Shown in pieces: positions 23,591 through 34,967 of a DNA stretch of 64,000 nucleotides. The position numbers were made by a program, and so were the translations under genes. Under the pieces are notes generated by a model. That model was given only the letters and a program-made list of their open reading frames with translations. It ran no database searches and was not told the DNA's origin. Within the stretch, counting starts at the first letter, position 1, and each line of letters starts with the position of its first letter. This stretch comes from Macrotrachela quadricornifera (lineage: Eukaryota > Rotifera > Eurotatoria > Philodinida > Philodinidae): NCBI GenBank assembly GCA_022393335.1, contig JAJEKB010021159.1:1005419-1069418 (forward strand), in the 5' to 3' direction.

Positions 23591-24501
23591 AATTACTTAG
23601 GGCATGCCAAAAGTAGTGGCGCCGACTCTGTCATTTTTTACAGAAGCCTTTTAAAATTTTTTTTTCTATATATTCTGATAGGTCAAGTCGAGCTCTATAA
23701 TTCTATGATATTTCATAAATCTTCAAACGATACTATAACTTTGAAAACAGAACAAAAACAGTGAATAGTTCAGAGAAAATCAATTTTTGCCTGATTTTCG
23801 GTCGAATTTCTCTTGAATAGTCAAATTTGTGATTGAAAAAAATAATATATTTGAAATCAGCATAAAAAACTGAGTCGATGTATGTATACTGCAAAATGCT
23901 TTATCGACTTTCATTTTCGTCGGAGAGTTCAGCTGTAGCCTTCACATAGAGGCGGCGCCAGGATTTTTGCCTTAGGGGGACTGAACCCCCCAGAAAAAAA
24001 TGTGAGGGGGCTCAACCCTTAAATCCTATACTTTTGTGAGAAAATCATCAATTTTATAAGACAATTCTAAGAAATCTGAGGGTGCTCGAATGATTTCTAG
24101 GGGGGCTCAGCCCCCGCCAGACACCCTGTGGCGCCGCCACTACCTTCACAGGGATGTACCGGGATATTCCGACGAAAATGAAAGTCGATAAAGCATTTTG
24201 CAGTATACATACATCGACTCAGTTTTTTATGCTGATTTCAAATATATTATTTTTTTCAATCACAAATTTGACTATTCAAGAGAAATTCGACCGAAAATCA
24301 GGCAAAAATTGATTTTCTCTGAACTATTCACTGTTTTTGTTCTGTTTTCAAAGTTATAGTATCGTTTGAAGATTTATGAAATATCATAGAATTATAGAGC
24401 TCGACTTGACCTATCAGAATATATAGAAAAAAAAATTTTAAAAGGCTTCTGTAAAAAATGACAGAGTCGGCGCCACTACTTTTAATATGCCCTAAGTAAT
24501 T
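23591..24501. mobile_element. Long-arm foldback element (~334 bp arms)
   Basis: 23597-23924 and 24168-24495 are almost perfect reverse complements, starting ttagggcatgccaaaagtag and ending ccctaa. The palindrome extends a few bases outward as attac/gtaat. The arms contain no transposase. The loop is occupied by a smaller element. The TIR start TTAGG...CCAAAAGTAG recurs in the element at 43337-44244, so the two belong to one family. Confidence 0.9.
23947..24142. mobile_element. hAT-like MITE nested in the foldback loop, 8 bp TSD
   Basis: The direct repeat ccttcaca (23939-23946 and 24143-24150) flanks a 196 bp segment whose ends are tag(a)ggcggcgcca and its complement tggcgccgccacta. An 8 bp target duplication with short TIRs is typical of hAT elements. 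The interior is G/C-rich with ggggggctcagcccccg-type inverse blocks and no ORF. Confidence 0.8.
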
Positions 24502-24739
24502 TCACAAATTTTAAAGTAACTGATTATTATTTGAGTCATACACTCTAAGAAAAATAAACAATTAGCAGCAAGAAAGAAAACAAAAGAAAGCATCTCTATA
24601 TATAATTTTCTATTTTGTGTTACTAAAAGAGTGATGAACTAGGAGAAAATAAGATTGACTCTTTCTGCCTTGCTTTCTCATCTTGTCAAGACAAAAATTG
24701 TTAACAACTATTGGGTTTTTCTTGGTTAGTTATTGCTAA

Positions 24740-25410
24740 ATGTCATCTACTTCACAAGTTCCCGCTATTCTAAACGCCAATGAAGCATATGCTGCTCAAT
24801 TCGACAAGAGTAATTTGGCTATGCCACCGGCTCGTAAAATGGCTATTGTTACATATATGGATGCACGCATTGATCCAGCTAAAATTCTCGGATTGGAAAT
24901 CGGAGATGTAGGTCTGAAAGACATGTAAATATAACATTAGTCTCATTTTCTTTGTTTACATAGGCTCACGTAATTCGAAATGCAGGAGATAAGTTTTAAT
25001 AATCAAACGTTGGCTTTTAAATTTCTTTTCAAGTACAGGTCGAGCTGCAGATACTCTCCGCTCACTCATCATTAGTCAACAACTGCTTGGCACATGCGAG
25101 ATTCTTGTTATTCATCATACGAATTGTGGTACGATTTTTTCTTGAATTTTATTTTCTCTCCTATGAACTAAAATTTGATTTTTATATTCAAGGTATGGTT
25201 ACATTCAAAGATGCTGATTTGCAAGAAAAAGTGAAAAAAGAACTTCATGCAACTGCCGATCACATAGCATTTCTCTCTATTGTCAAACTCGAAGATTCTA
25301 TACGTGAAGATGTGGACTTTCTCAAAAATAACCCATTATTGATGAAAGACATACCTATCACTGGCTGGCTTTACGATGTTAAAACGGTAAAATTGAATCA
25401 GATTGTTTGA
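24740..25410 (+). CDS. Beta-carbonic anhydrase-like protein with damaged zinc site
   Basis: Four exons (24740-24907, 24964-24988, 25039-25128, 25193-25410) give 166 residues, normal for the short bacterial-type beta class. Introns 1 and 3 are GT-AG. Intron 2 (24989-25038) begins ATAAGT instead of GTAAGT, but joining there restores the family sequence [20 protein letters not shown]. Family blocks: [42 protein letters not shown], ending [10 protein letters not shown]. Beta-CAs interconvert CO2 and bicarbonate through zinc held by Cys-His-Cys. Here the first Cys (usual CMDAR) is Tyr39 (TAT at 24854-24856); His91 and Cys94 remain. With one zinc ligand and one splice donor altered, this is either a dying gene or a non-catalytic derivative. 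An AATAAA at 25488 may be its poly(A) signal. Confidence 0.85.
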
Positions 25411-25611
25411 GACACATATTTTCACTTATTCGGACTTTTTATTCAACTAGATAGAGCTGCATGGTAAGCTATAGTATTCTGATTCGAAATAAAGAAACTA
25501 AACAAAGACATTTTCTCCCTCTGTTTCTATAGCTAATAAGCAATCTATTAAATATCACAATAATGTAATATTCATAGGTAGTCAACAGCGTGGCACTATT
25601 TGTTAGCTCTT

Positions 25612-26098
25612 CGCTGTAAGAAAAAAGCGCCGAATAATAAATCATTCAAAAGGATTTATTAGTTTCATAAACGATTTCATGTACTCTTTTTTCGTTTATT
25701 ATTTTCATAAACCCTTTCATACACCCTTTCAGCCCATAAACCGTCGAAAGGGTATGTTATACGTTGCACTTTTATAAACCGTTTAGGGTATATAACTGGT
25801 AATAAACCCTTAAAAAGTTGATTAATTGCATAAACCTTTTTGAAACCGTAGAATGAAAAACGCTGTCGAAAGTGTTTATGAAATTAATCAACTTTTTAAG
25901 GGTATATTAATAGTTATATACCCTAAACGGTTTATGAAAGTGCAACGTACAACATACCCTTTCGACGGTTTATGGGCTGAAAGAGTATATGAAAGGGTTT
26001 ATGAAAATATTAAACGAAAAAAGAGTATATGAAATCGTTTATGAAACTAATAAATCCTTTTCAAAGGTTTATCATTCGGCGCTTTTTTTTACAGTGTA
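25612..26098. mobile_element. Foldback element, ~485 bp, TIR CACTGTAA-A(n)-GCGCCG
   Basis: The left arm (25612 to about 25836) and right arm (about 25870-26098) are imperfect inverse copies through almost their whole length, with a short loop. The ends read cgctgtaagaaaaaagcgccg and the complement of cggcgcttttttttacagtg. The arms are full of 'ataaaccctt' / 'aagggtttat' words that recur at 26890-27010 and 58490-59050. Non-coding. Confidence 0.85.
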
Positions 26099-27467
26099 CA
26101 ACAAGCATTCGATCGCTTTACAATAAAATCCGGATACATTAAAGAAGCAGAAAATAAGGCAAATGAGAAACGACCTTTGTCATTGGTTCAAAATGACTGA
26201 AAAACCGGCCAAAAGATCATCTGTGAGACTACATAATCGTCAACACGAGGATCAAAAGCGTACGAAATTCGCTCAGAAAACAATATGTTTGCAACGCTTT
26301 TCTTTTTTCGTTCTATTAACATAATGTCACATACAATAATTGAATACTTTTTGAATTATTAAAGTAAGATTATATTATACTTTGTCCTCAATTACATCTG
26401 AATGAGGAACGGGGTGTATCTGGAAACGAGAATCTGCCTAGTTGTCTTTTAATCGCGAAAAAGGACAACTGAGCAGCCATTCAAGCGCACGATGTGAACG
26501 AAAAACTGAACAACCAAATATAAAGCATTCATACCTCATTGGGGTTTATCTTATGCACAAAGCCCGAGCTCAAAATGGATTGGACAGTTGGCGATGTTAC
26601 CTCGTAAGTCCTCCACCTACAATAATCACATGTTCAAGTTTGATCGAAGACAGGTCTTGAAAGAAAGCCTAACTGAATAGTTAATCTAAAAGGAACACGA
26701 ACTTATTTATATGTTAACATGTTATATAACTCATTTTGTATCCGACTAAGAAAAATAATATACCCTCGGTCGTAATCAAAGAGAAAGAATTGAAAAGAAA
26801 AATAAGTGAAAGAAAATGGTAGACAATAACAGTTGTGCAACATACCACGTGGGCCATAATGATTAAAGGAAAAGAATCCGGATAGTAATCTATCGTTGCC
26901 CTTTAAAAAATTGTCATTAAACCCTTGAAGGGTTTATCCCGATGTGATAAACGTTTTCAGGATAAATCGTTCAAACTTTTTATAAGCACACGGGTTTATT
27001 AAAATTCAAAGAGTATCTAGCGGTTATATAAAAACTTCTCATTCTATAATTTTATGCTAGAAATCTGTTCTTCAATGGATGACAGTAAATTATGATACGC
27101 TTTTCATAAGGAGAGTATTCTATTGTGCGTTTTTAGGTTTATTACTCTACTTCTTAGTCGCAAGAGTTTATCAGCATATCTTTCTGAGGAGATGCTTTGA
27201 ATCTCTTCCTCTATAAATCTCACCCTCACTCACATTTGTTTATTCAACTATTTCTTCTTTCTTCTTTTGAGTCTACCGACAATACATATCTTTTTTCATC
27301 TATTTTACAATGCTGGGAATAAACAAGTAATTACACAATCGGGAAAACAACCTGCGACACACGATAGATTTAAATGCAATGAAAGAAAAACAACAATTCA
27401 GTCATTTTCACAATCAATACAAGAGACATAGTTTTCAGAGTAACGCACAACTAAATCACTTTCATCA
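26099..27467. other. Intergenic; remnant of the 'aaaccctt' repeat family
   Basis: No gene was recognised. About 26900-27010 contains attaaacccttgaagggttt and related words, a decayed copy of the preceding foldback family. The last 200 bp before 27468 are likely 5' flank of the F-box-like exon. Confidence 0.5.
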
Positions 27468-27620
27468 ATGTCGCACGAAAATAATTTTTCTCTTCATACA
27501 TTACCCGTGCTAATTGTCTATCGAATTCTCGATAATCTCGACGAATTGAATATTCTATGTTCGGTACGAAACGTTTGTACACGTCTTGACCAAATCGTGG
27601 ACACTTATCATCGGTATCAG
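27468..27620 (+). CDS. F-box-like first exon
   Basis: The ATG at 27468 opens a 51-codon exon ending in a CAG|GTAAAC donor at 27620/27621, phase 0. Residues 12-45 read LPVLIVYRILDNLDELNILC with SVRNVCTRLDQIV, an F-box pattern (LP-x4-xILxxLD-x4-LxxxxxVCxRLxxIV). F-boxes recruit Skp1/cullin ubiquitin ligases and are usually followed by substrate-binding repeats. The LRR exons that start 870 bp downstream are also phase 0, so one F-box-LRR gene is attractive, but connecting exons between 27621 and 28491 could not be established. The intervening frames contain stops. Confidence 0.6.
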
Positions 27621-28491
27621 GTAAACTTCATCTTTCTAATTTTCAGAATTTTCGAGACATACTACAGACAGGAAGAATTAGAAGTCACTCACGTACTCGC
27701 TTATTGCGACTCATTTTTGTTGTTCTTTATCTTGCACGAGGCGAGTACAGGAGAAAAATAATCGTTTTCTTGTCTGCCCACCGCTATATACGAAACATAT
27801 ATTACGAATTGCCTCATGTATTCGGTCTCGTACAAGTGGCAGAACGACAGGACTCCGAAAAAAGTATTAAAATGTTTTTTTTACCGGCGTATTGAACGTA
27901 TTTGGCACATGAGCTCCGCGAAAACGACGATCTTTTGTCCAATAAAAAACAGTATTTCTAATCTGAGAACACCACAAACAGCCAAGTTTAGACAATTGCA
28001 TACAAGTTACTTTTACGAACATTAAGACCCACTTTCGATGAGTAATAGAGAAAAATCGTTAACTAATGGTGAAACTATCTTCCAACATATGTCATCTCTA
28101 AATAGCTTTTTGGAGAAACTCTTTATTGTAAACATTTAAGATCCATTCCTCTTTGTCAGTATATATGTATTAATGCCTTCCAGGTCCGTACTAACAAGTC
28201 GATAACATTCAGCTTTACCTTCAGTCACATCTATAAAAACATACAATTTACCTCTTCTAAGATTCATTTTCAACCATTAAGCAGAAAAAGTTTCGTATGA
28301 ATATGAACACATTCAGTGTTCTCTGTGCATGTTTCTTTAGTTAATATTAAGTGAATCGGAAAATGGATCATTTCTATCAAACTCGGTGATTTCAGAAGAT
28401 TATAGAAATATTGAAAAATAATGTTCGAGATGTCGATACAAAAGCAATAGTATGATACTCATCCTATTTTTATTTTCCTCTTTACACACAG

Positions 28492-31152
28492 ACACTCGTC
28501 TCACTGGATCTTTATTTCAAATTTCTCAAAGTTGCCAAGGTACAATGTCTCGCTAATGCTTTACGGAATAATAAAGTAATACTCAACGTACGTTTATGTC
28601 TCTCATAAAGATCTTCTTGTCGACGCATAGACTCTGACTACATTGAATCTTGGAAGCAACTCGTTGGAAAACGTTGAAGCACAATTTCTTGCCGACACCT
28701 TGAGATATAACACAGTAATTTTCATTGTATTTTTATTTCTCTCTCTTATTTGGAACTTCTTGCCTACGCATAGACACTCATCACCCTTGATCTACACTGG
28801 AACGAAATCGGATCTGCGGGAGCAGAATATCTAGCCAACGCTTTGAAAATTAATTCGGTGATTCTCGTCGTATTTCATCAGTCTCCATCTTCATTTTCTT
28901 ACCTATGTATAGACACTCAAAACGCTGAATTTACAACAAAATCGAATCGGAGATGTTGGAGCACAACATCTCGCTGATGCTTTACACGATAATAAGGTGA
29001 TGCTCATCGTACTTTAATCTCTCTCTCATATTCGTCTCCTTTTTTATATGTAGACACTCACCACACTGATCCTCAGCAGTAAACTGCATGCTTATGAGCA
29101 TAAAATCGGAGTTGCAGGCGCAAAACATCTTGCTGATGCGTTAAAAATTAACAAAGTGATTCTCATCCTGTTTTTATCTTTCTCTCATATACACCTTCTT
29201 TTCTTCACATAGATACTCACCACTCTAGACCTTGAGCGGAATATAATCGACGATTTAGGAACACAACATCTTGCTAAGGCTTTGACAAAAAACTCGGTAA
29301 TCCTTATTGTATTTTCCTCGCTCTCATATCCATCCTCTTCTCTCTTTATATATAGACACTCACGACACTGAACCTTGCGTGGAATGAAATTAAAGATCAC
29401 GGAGCACACTATCTCTCTTCTGCTTTAAGAGTTAACAAGGTGATTTTAATTGTATTTTTATCTGTCTCATCATCATTGTATTCTCCATGCACAGGCACTT
29501 GTGACATTGGTTCTTGATAAAAATCGAATCGGAGTTGTTGGAGCGGAATATCTCGCTGATGCGTTGATAGATAACGAAGTGACTTCCACCCAGTTTTTAT
29601 CTGTCTGATATTCATCTTCTTCTATATATACAGACGCTCACCACACTGAGCATCGGCGGCAATAAAATTGGACATGTTGGAGCTCGACATTTTGCTAATG
29701 CCTTAGGGAAGAATGCGGTGATTCTCATGTTATTTTCACCACTATTACATTCATCTTCTTCTCTACATATAGACACTTCTCACGTTGAATCTCGGTGATG
29801 ATTATGAAGATAATAATAATAGCATCGGAGATGATGGCGCACAACATCTCGCTGATGCTTTAAAAAATAACAAGGTGATTCTCGTTTCATTTTCATTCCT
29901 CTCAAATTTACTTTCTTCTCGACACATATAGACACTTACCACACTGGACCTTCGATGCAATAGAATCGAAGATAATGGAGCAGAACATCTAGCTAATGCT
30001 TTGAAAAATAATACGGCAATTCTTATACTATTGTTATTTTTTTATATTCACTCATTCTTTTCTCTACTCACAGACACTCATCACACTGAATCTCAAAGGA
30101 TTTTCGTTGAGCTTTAGGCAAATTAAAGATTTAGGAGCACAACGACTTGCTGATGCTTTGGGATGTAATACGGTAATTCCCATTTTATTTTCAGTTCTTT
30201 CATATCTATTCATCTTATTCTCTACACACAGACACTCACTACACTAAATCTTCAAGGCAACAGAATCACAGATGATGGAGCAAAATATCTTGCTGATGCC
30301 TTACGAATTAACAAGGTGATTCTGATCGTATTTTTAACTCTCGCATATTCATCTTCTGCTTTCTGCATAGACACTAATCACACTGATTCTTCGGCATAAT
30401 AAAATCGGAGTCACTGGATCACAATATCTAGCGGATGCCTTGCGATATAATACAGTAACTCGCATCCTTTTTACACTCTATCATATTTGTCTCCTTATAT
30501 ATGTATAGAAACTCTTGTCACTGAACCTCGCTGACAATGGAATCGGAGATGTTGTGGCACAATATTTTGCTAATGACTTACAAAATAACACGGTGATTCA
30601 TATCTTGTCTTCGTCTCTCTCATATTGATCTTATTTTCTATATATAGACACTCAACACACTAGAGCTTGGTGGCAATAGAATCGGAGATAATGGGGCACG
30701 AATTATCGCTGATATGTTAAGAAATAACACAGTGATTTTATTCATCTTTTTATCTTTTTCATATGTATCTTCTCAATGCATAGACACTCATCTCATTAGC
30801 CATTAATTTCAATCTTATCGGAGATGTTGGAGCACAACATCTCGCTGATGCTTTACGGAGCAATAAAGTGATAGTTGTTCTACTTTTATCTCTCATATTG
30901 ATCATGTTTTGTACACGTAGACACTAGTCAGTTTGAATCTTGTAGAAAACGTTTTTGGAAGTGTTAAGGCACAAGAACTCGTTAATGCCTTAAGATATAA
31001 CACGGTAATTCTTGTTTTATTTTCATCTCTATCAAAATGGTCTTCTTTTCTACACATAGACACTCAAGGAATTATATGTCTTCCATGGGAATGACAACAT
31101 TTCTCGTTACGAACAAGAGAAATTGAAACGTCAGGACAATAGAATTAAATAA
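28492..31152 (+). CDS. Ribonuclease-inhibitor-type LRR protein encoded by 18 one-repeat exons plus terminal exon
   Basis: Exons start at 28492, 28631, 28774, 28913, 29054, 29213, 29356, 29495, 29634, 29773, 29932, 30074, 30232, 30371, 30509, 30648, 30784 and 30921. The terminal exon is 31060-31152 with TAA. Fifteen internal exons are exactly 84 nt (28 codons); the others are 102, 102 and 99 nt. All junctions are phase 0 and the frame is open throughout. Each exon is one 28-residue LRR of consensus TLTTLxLxxNxIGDxGAQHL then ADALxxNx. Introns are about 52-58 bp and similar to one another (GTGATTCTCAT...ACACATAG), so most units have a 139 bp period. The donor after 30015 is GC rather than GT. 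Such LRRs (RNH1/NLRC3-like) form a horseshoe for protein binding. The final exon encodes a short charged tail. The N-terminus is unresolved; the F-box-like exon upstream is a candidate. Confidence 0.88.
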
Positions 31153-33300
31153 TTTGTTTTTTGATGACATTGTGTTTAATTGCTCATAAAACAATCGTAT
31201 TGTTCAGTACGCATCATGAAAATAGTGTTTGAATGAGTTAAGCTATGATTACGCACGCTGAGCAAATTTTCCTACTCATCAAGATATGAGAAATAGTGGA
31301 TCTATTATGTTATCATTATCTCTCAATTTTCCAAAGTTTGGGAATTCTTTCTACTGAACAATAACTCATAAAGGTGACAATTTTTAGTATGATAACTTCT
31401 TATTATTCTTTATTTTTTATCATGTTTTATTAATGTATGAGTTACACAAAAAATTGAGCTTATGCAGTATCTTGAATTATCATTTTCAAGAGTAAAAATA
31501 GAATGAGTATATTCTTCTTTTTTAATAATATCGTGAAGTTGAGAAATCGGTAATATAGCATCTTCTTTTGAACACGTACCGATTATTTAAAATTGTCACT
31601 TACTGAATTAACGATAATTTTGAGATAGAACAATATACTCATATGCTTTCTAATTTTGAAAATTAGAATTCATGGTACAAAAGATGAGCATCTTAACATA
31701 GTCAGTGTAGTAGTGTTACATTGAATGCTGATATCACTCGGTCAAAAGAATAATGGAGAAATGGTCATTGAAATGCATTTTTATTCATAAATGAATTATT
31801 TTGACCATTTATAATGCATATATTCTTCTATTTTCCACTGTAAAGAATATACCAATATTAAGATTAAACCTCGAAACATTTGGGTTTTGATTCAGTTTTT
31901 ACTTCAAAGGTTGAAGATTTGTAATAGGCTTTGGATATGAGAAGTTCGCTCGAACTTAAAATCTGCTCGAAGCTGGCACACTCCAAACCTAAAATTGACT
32001 GAAAGCGAAAATGATTAGATTCAATACATTGTTATCCAGTGTATTGACTATTTTTACTCAATCTGCGTTTGACAATAAACAAAAATACTTTTTAGTACTT
32101 GCAACAATTAGATGTAAAAGGAGAGAATCCGAGATGTATAGGTAATAAGGATTGGAAACGCTTATTTTCTCGAACAAAAACAAGCTTATGATAATTCCTT
32201 AAACTTTGAATATTGCAAAAACATGTATTCAATCTTGATTTATCTGAACCGTTAGCTAGTCAAAAAGCCAGTTTTTGAACAACATTAAAACAACCAATCA
32301 TGACATTTGAATCAGGAAGGACTGTACCTTGCATAATATTGCTCTACTTAAATGTTTTTTTCTCGAAGACCAAATGTATCTGTGGCAGAAGTAATGTTTA
32401 TTTGATTTAAAACGAAATAAATTTCATTTTTTGTCCATTTAATGCACAACATATCATAGGCAACTAACCTAATACTATTTTTTTTCTAAGTCGTGAAGAA
32501 TGTTAACAATTTTAAAGCATCGAGGTACAATAAGATTATCGAAGCTATAGTGTAGATTAAAATCAGAATTTCGATCATAATCTGAAATCATTGAATAACA
32601 TTAAACTTCTAATTTGGATAAAGTTGAATAGTTAAAATTTAAAAGCAATTCTGTAATTCTCCTATTCGGAACACATAACCACAAATAGAACTTAAAGTTA
32701 TTACTTTGCATTTAAATCAGCTCATAGTCACTGTTATTTTTGTCGAATTTGTTTGTTCAGTTAAAATAGTTAGAAAAACCTAAATTGACAATTATTTTTT
32801 ATTTGATAATTCATTTGTGATGAAACAACATGTTCAATCAATGACGCATTAATTTAACTATTTTTACATATTTAGAAAAAACTCGTCTCCTATTATGATA
32901 CTTCGAACATGATGCATTCTGAATATTTTTGAATATTGTTGATGGGAATAAATATTTTAGAATGTCTATCAAATCTTTTGATATACTTGAGTTTTTTCGT
33001 AAGCTTTGTACTAAAAGATTGTTTTTTTATCTTTCTAAAAAAATATTTCTTTATTCACTACTGAGATAATTACAATACCCTATGATATCATATTTCACAA
33101 CAGTATCATGCAGCTTTATACATACCTAATCGATACAATTAGATATGACAAAAAAATGGTATTCTCTTTTGTTATACTGATTTATTTTTAAACAGATAAA
33201 TACTTTGTCGTTCACAATAATGGCTGCTCACATTCTGTTTACTTGCTGATATTTACAGGAATATCTATGCGAAAATATAATATAGAGAAGATAGATATTC
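31153..33300. other. No gene seen
   Basis: About 2.1 kb of AT-rich sequence between the LRR gene and the LINE insertion. No frame with family similarity, no repeat array and no RNA gene was recognised. Confidence 0.45.
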
Positions 33301-33527
33301 AAAAAACATAACATTCGGCGTTTACACTCGGTGGCGATCAGTCGCATTATCGAGTGCTTTCGTTATTTTCTTTCGTCTTTCACAGCTTAACTTCTACGAA
33401 GTTTTTTCTTACACATTCAAGTCCTTGGACTTAAAAGTTTTTTGGTCTTTGTTCTTTGGTTTTTCTTTGTTCTACAAAATCACTCAGGCGGAACAAATAC
33501 TTATTTTATTTGGTGGTTCCTGTTGGA

Positions 33528-34967
33528 ATGCCTCCGAAAACAGGAGGGGGTGGTGCTGGTGGCAAGAAGCGTAATAGCAGCTCGGTTAACCAGCCACGTC
33601 ACTCGCCAACAACAGCAACAACAATGACCACAACATCACAAACAACCCGACAAGCTGGCAACAGCTCAATGGTCAATAAATCCGGCCAACGAAACTTCAG
33701 CATAGCTCCTCTCGTCCTAGAGGGAGTGAAACTAAGTAAGTTGGAACTGAATGATATGCTTAAGAAAGAACTGAAGGACATTAAAATTGCGGATATCCAA
33801 CTCGCACGCTCAGGTGCTTTCACCTTGTATGCCATTGATGTTCAATCGTTCAATCGTCTTTTGAACGAATTGTCATCAATTTTATGCAACAAAGGTCAAC
33901 CTAGTGCAAAAGTTTTTGTTCCTCGCTCGATCCAGCGGATCAAGGATACAGAAAAGTTGGCATTCGTCAAACGGGTCGATCTTGAATTATCGGAAGATCG
34001 AATAGCAGAAGCACTTAAGGCCGTTGGTCTTGATGTGACTAATGTTACTCGATTAACCGGTAAGGATGGAAAAACCCCTATTAGGACAGTCAAGGTATCA
34101 TTCAGTGACGTCAACAACAGAAACACGTTTGTGCATACTGGTTTACAAGTGGATTGCATGCACTTCACCGCTGAACCAGCATCACAAAATTCCAAGCCGG
34201 TGCAATGCTACATTTGCTTGAAGTACAATCATATAGCCAAGTACTGCAGAACGAAGCAGCAAGTATGTGCTCGATGCGGTGAAAATCATCGTATGGATCA
34301 ATGTACTGCTGTTAGTGAAGCAGCCAAGTGCTATAACTGTAAAGGTAATCATTTAGCCACTTCTAATGATTGTCCATTTTATAAGGAACAAGAAACAAGA
34401 ATGGTCAAAATGATTAACCAATACTCATCATCAAGCAAACCAGTAGCAACAGCACCGTCAATCTACGACATCAACCATTACCCACCACTACCGATCATGT
34501 CACAACGGCAACAAGATCACCTACAAAGTGACTTATTCGATGAATTGATCACTGTATTAAGTAGCAAAATGGAAAAAATCGTCGAAGAAACTACTAGCCG
34601 ATTATTCCAGAAGCTACAACAGAAAATCAAGAAAATCGAAAAGTCATTAGGTTTAACTGACAACAATCAACATGATGCATTAACTATATCAGATTCTGAC
34701 TTCAGTAATGATGAAGAATGTAATGTAGTTAAGCACATGAAGAGCAGACAAAGTCAAAGTGTGGATACATCTAAAACAACAGCATCATCGATAATTGTTA
34801 ATAGTAAGGCAACAACGGCTCCTAAGGTAGCTTCTTCATCAAAGTTACCAAAGAAGCAAAAAGAAGCATCAAAGTCGACCAAAAGAGGCCGTTCTTCGAA
34901 CAGCTCTCTAGAGGCAACGACAATTGATAGCAACAAAGACCTTAAAATAAGCAACGTCGATGATTAA
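33528..34967 (+). CDS. LINE ORF1, gag-like nucleic-acid-binding protein
   Basis: 479 residues from ATG at 33528 (MPPKTGGGGAGGKK). The frame is open further upstream, but only through non-ATG codons. Layout: a basic Gly/Ser/Thr-rich N-terminus with poly-Q/T codons; a central RRM-like region; three CCHC zinc knuckles (CYICLKYNHIAKYC, CARCGENHRMDQC, CYNCKGNHLATSNDC) at about residues 226-290; then a hydrophilic Ser/Lys tail with a helical segment (MEKIVEETTSRLFQKLQQKI). In this retrotransposon group ORF1 coats the RNA. It ends in GATGATTAA, overlapping the ORF2 start. Confidence 0.9.
   Translation: MPPKTGGGGAGGKKRNSSSVNQPRHSPTTATTMTTTSQTTRQAGNSSMVNKSGQRNFSIAPLVLEGVKLSKLELNDMLKKELKDIKIADIQLARSGAFTLYAIDVQSFNRLLNELSSILCNKGQPSAKVFVPRSIQRIKDTEKLAFVKRVDLELSEDRIAEALKAVGLDVTNVTRLTGKDGKTPIRTVKVSFSDVNNRNTFVHTGLQVDCMHFTAEPASQNSKPVQCYICLKYNHIAKYCRTKQQVCARCGENHRMDQCTAVSEAAKCYNCKGNHLATSNDCPFYKEQETRMVKMINQYSSSSKPVATAPSIYDINHYPPLPIMSQRQQDHLQSDLFDELITVLSSKMEKIVEETTSRLFQKLQQKIKKIEKSLGLTDNNQHDALTISDSDFSNDEECNVVKHMKSRQSQSVDTSKTTASSIIVNSKATTAPKVASSSKLPKKQKEASKSTKRGRSSNSSLEATTIDSNKDLKISNVDD

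Noticed and set aside
28492..31152. CRISPR-like array (regular 139 bp period)
   Set aside because: The period comes from LRR-coding exons and introns with an open frame, not from short identical repeats with unique spacers.
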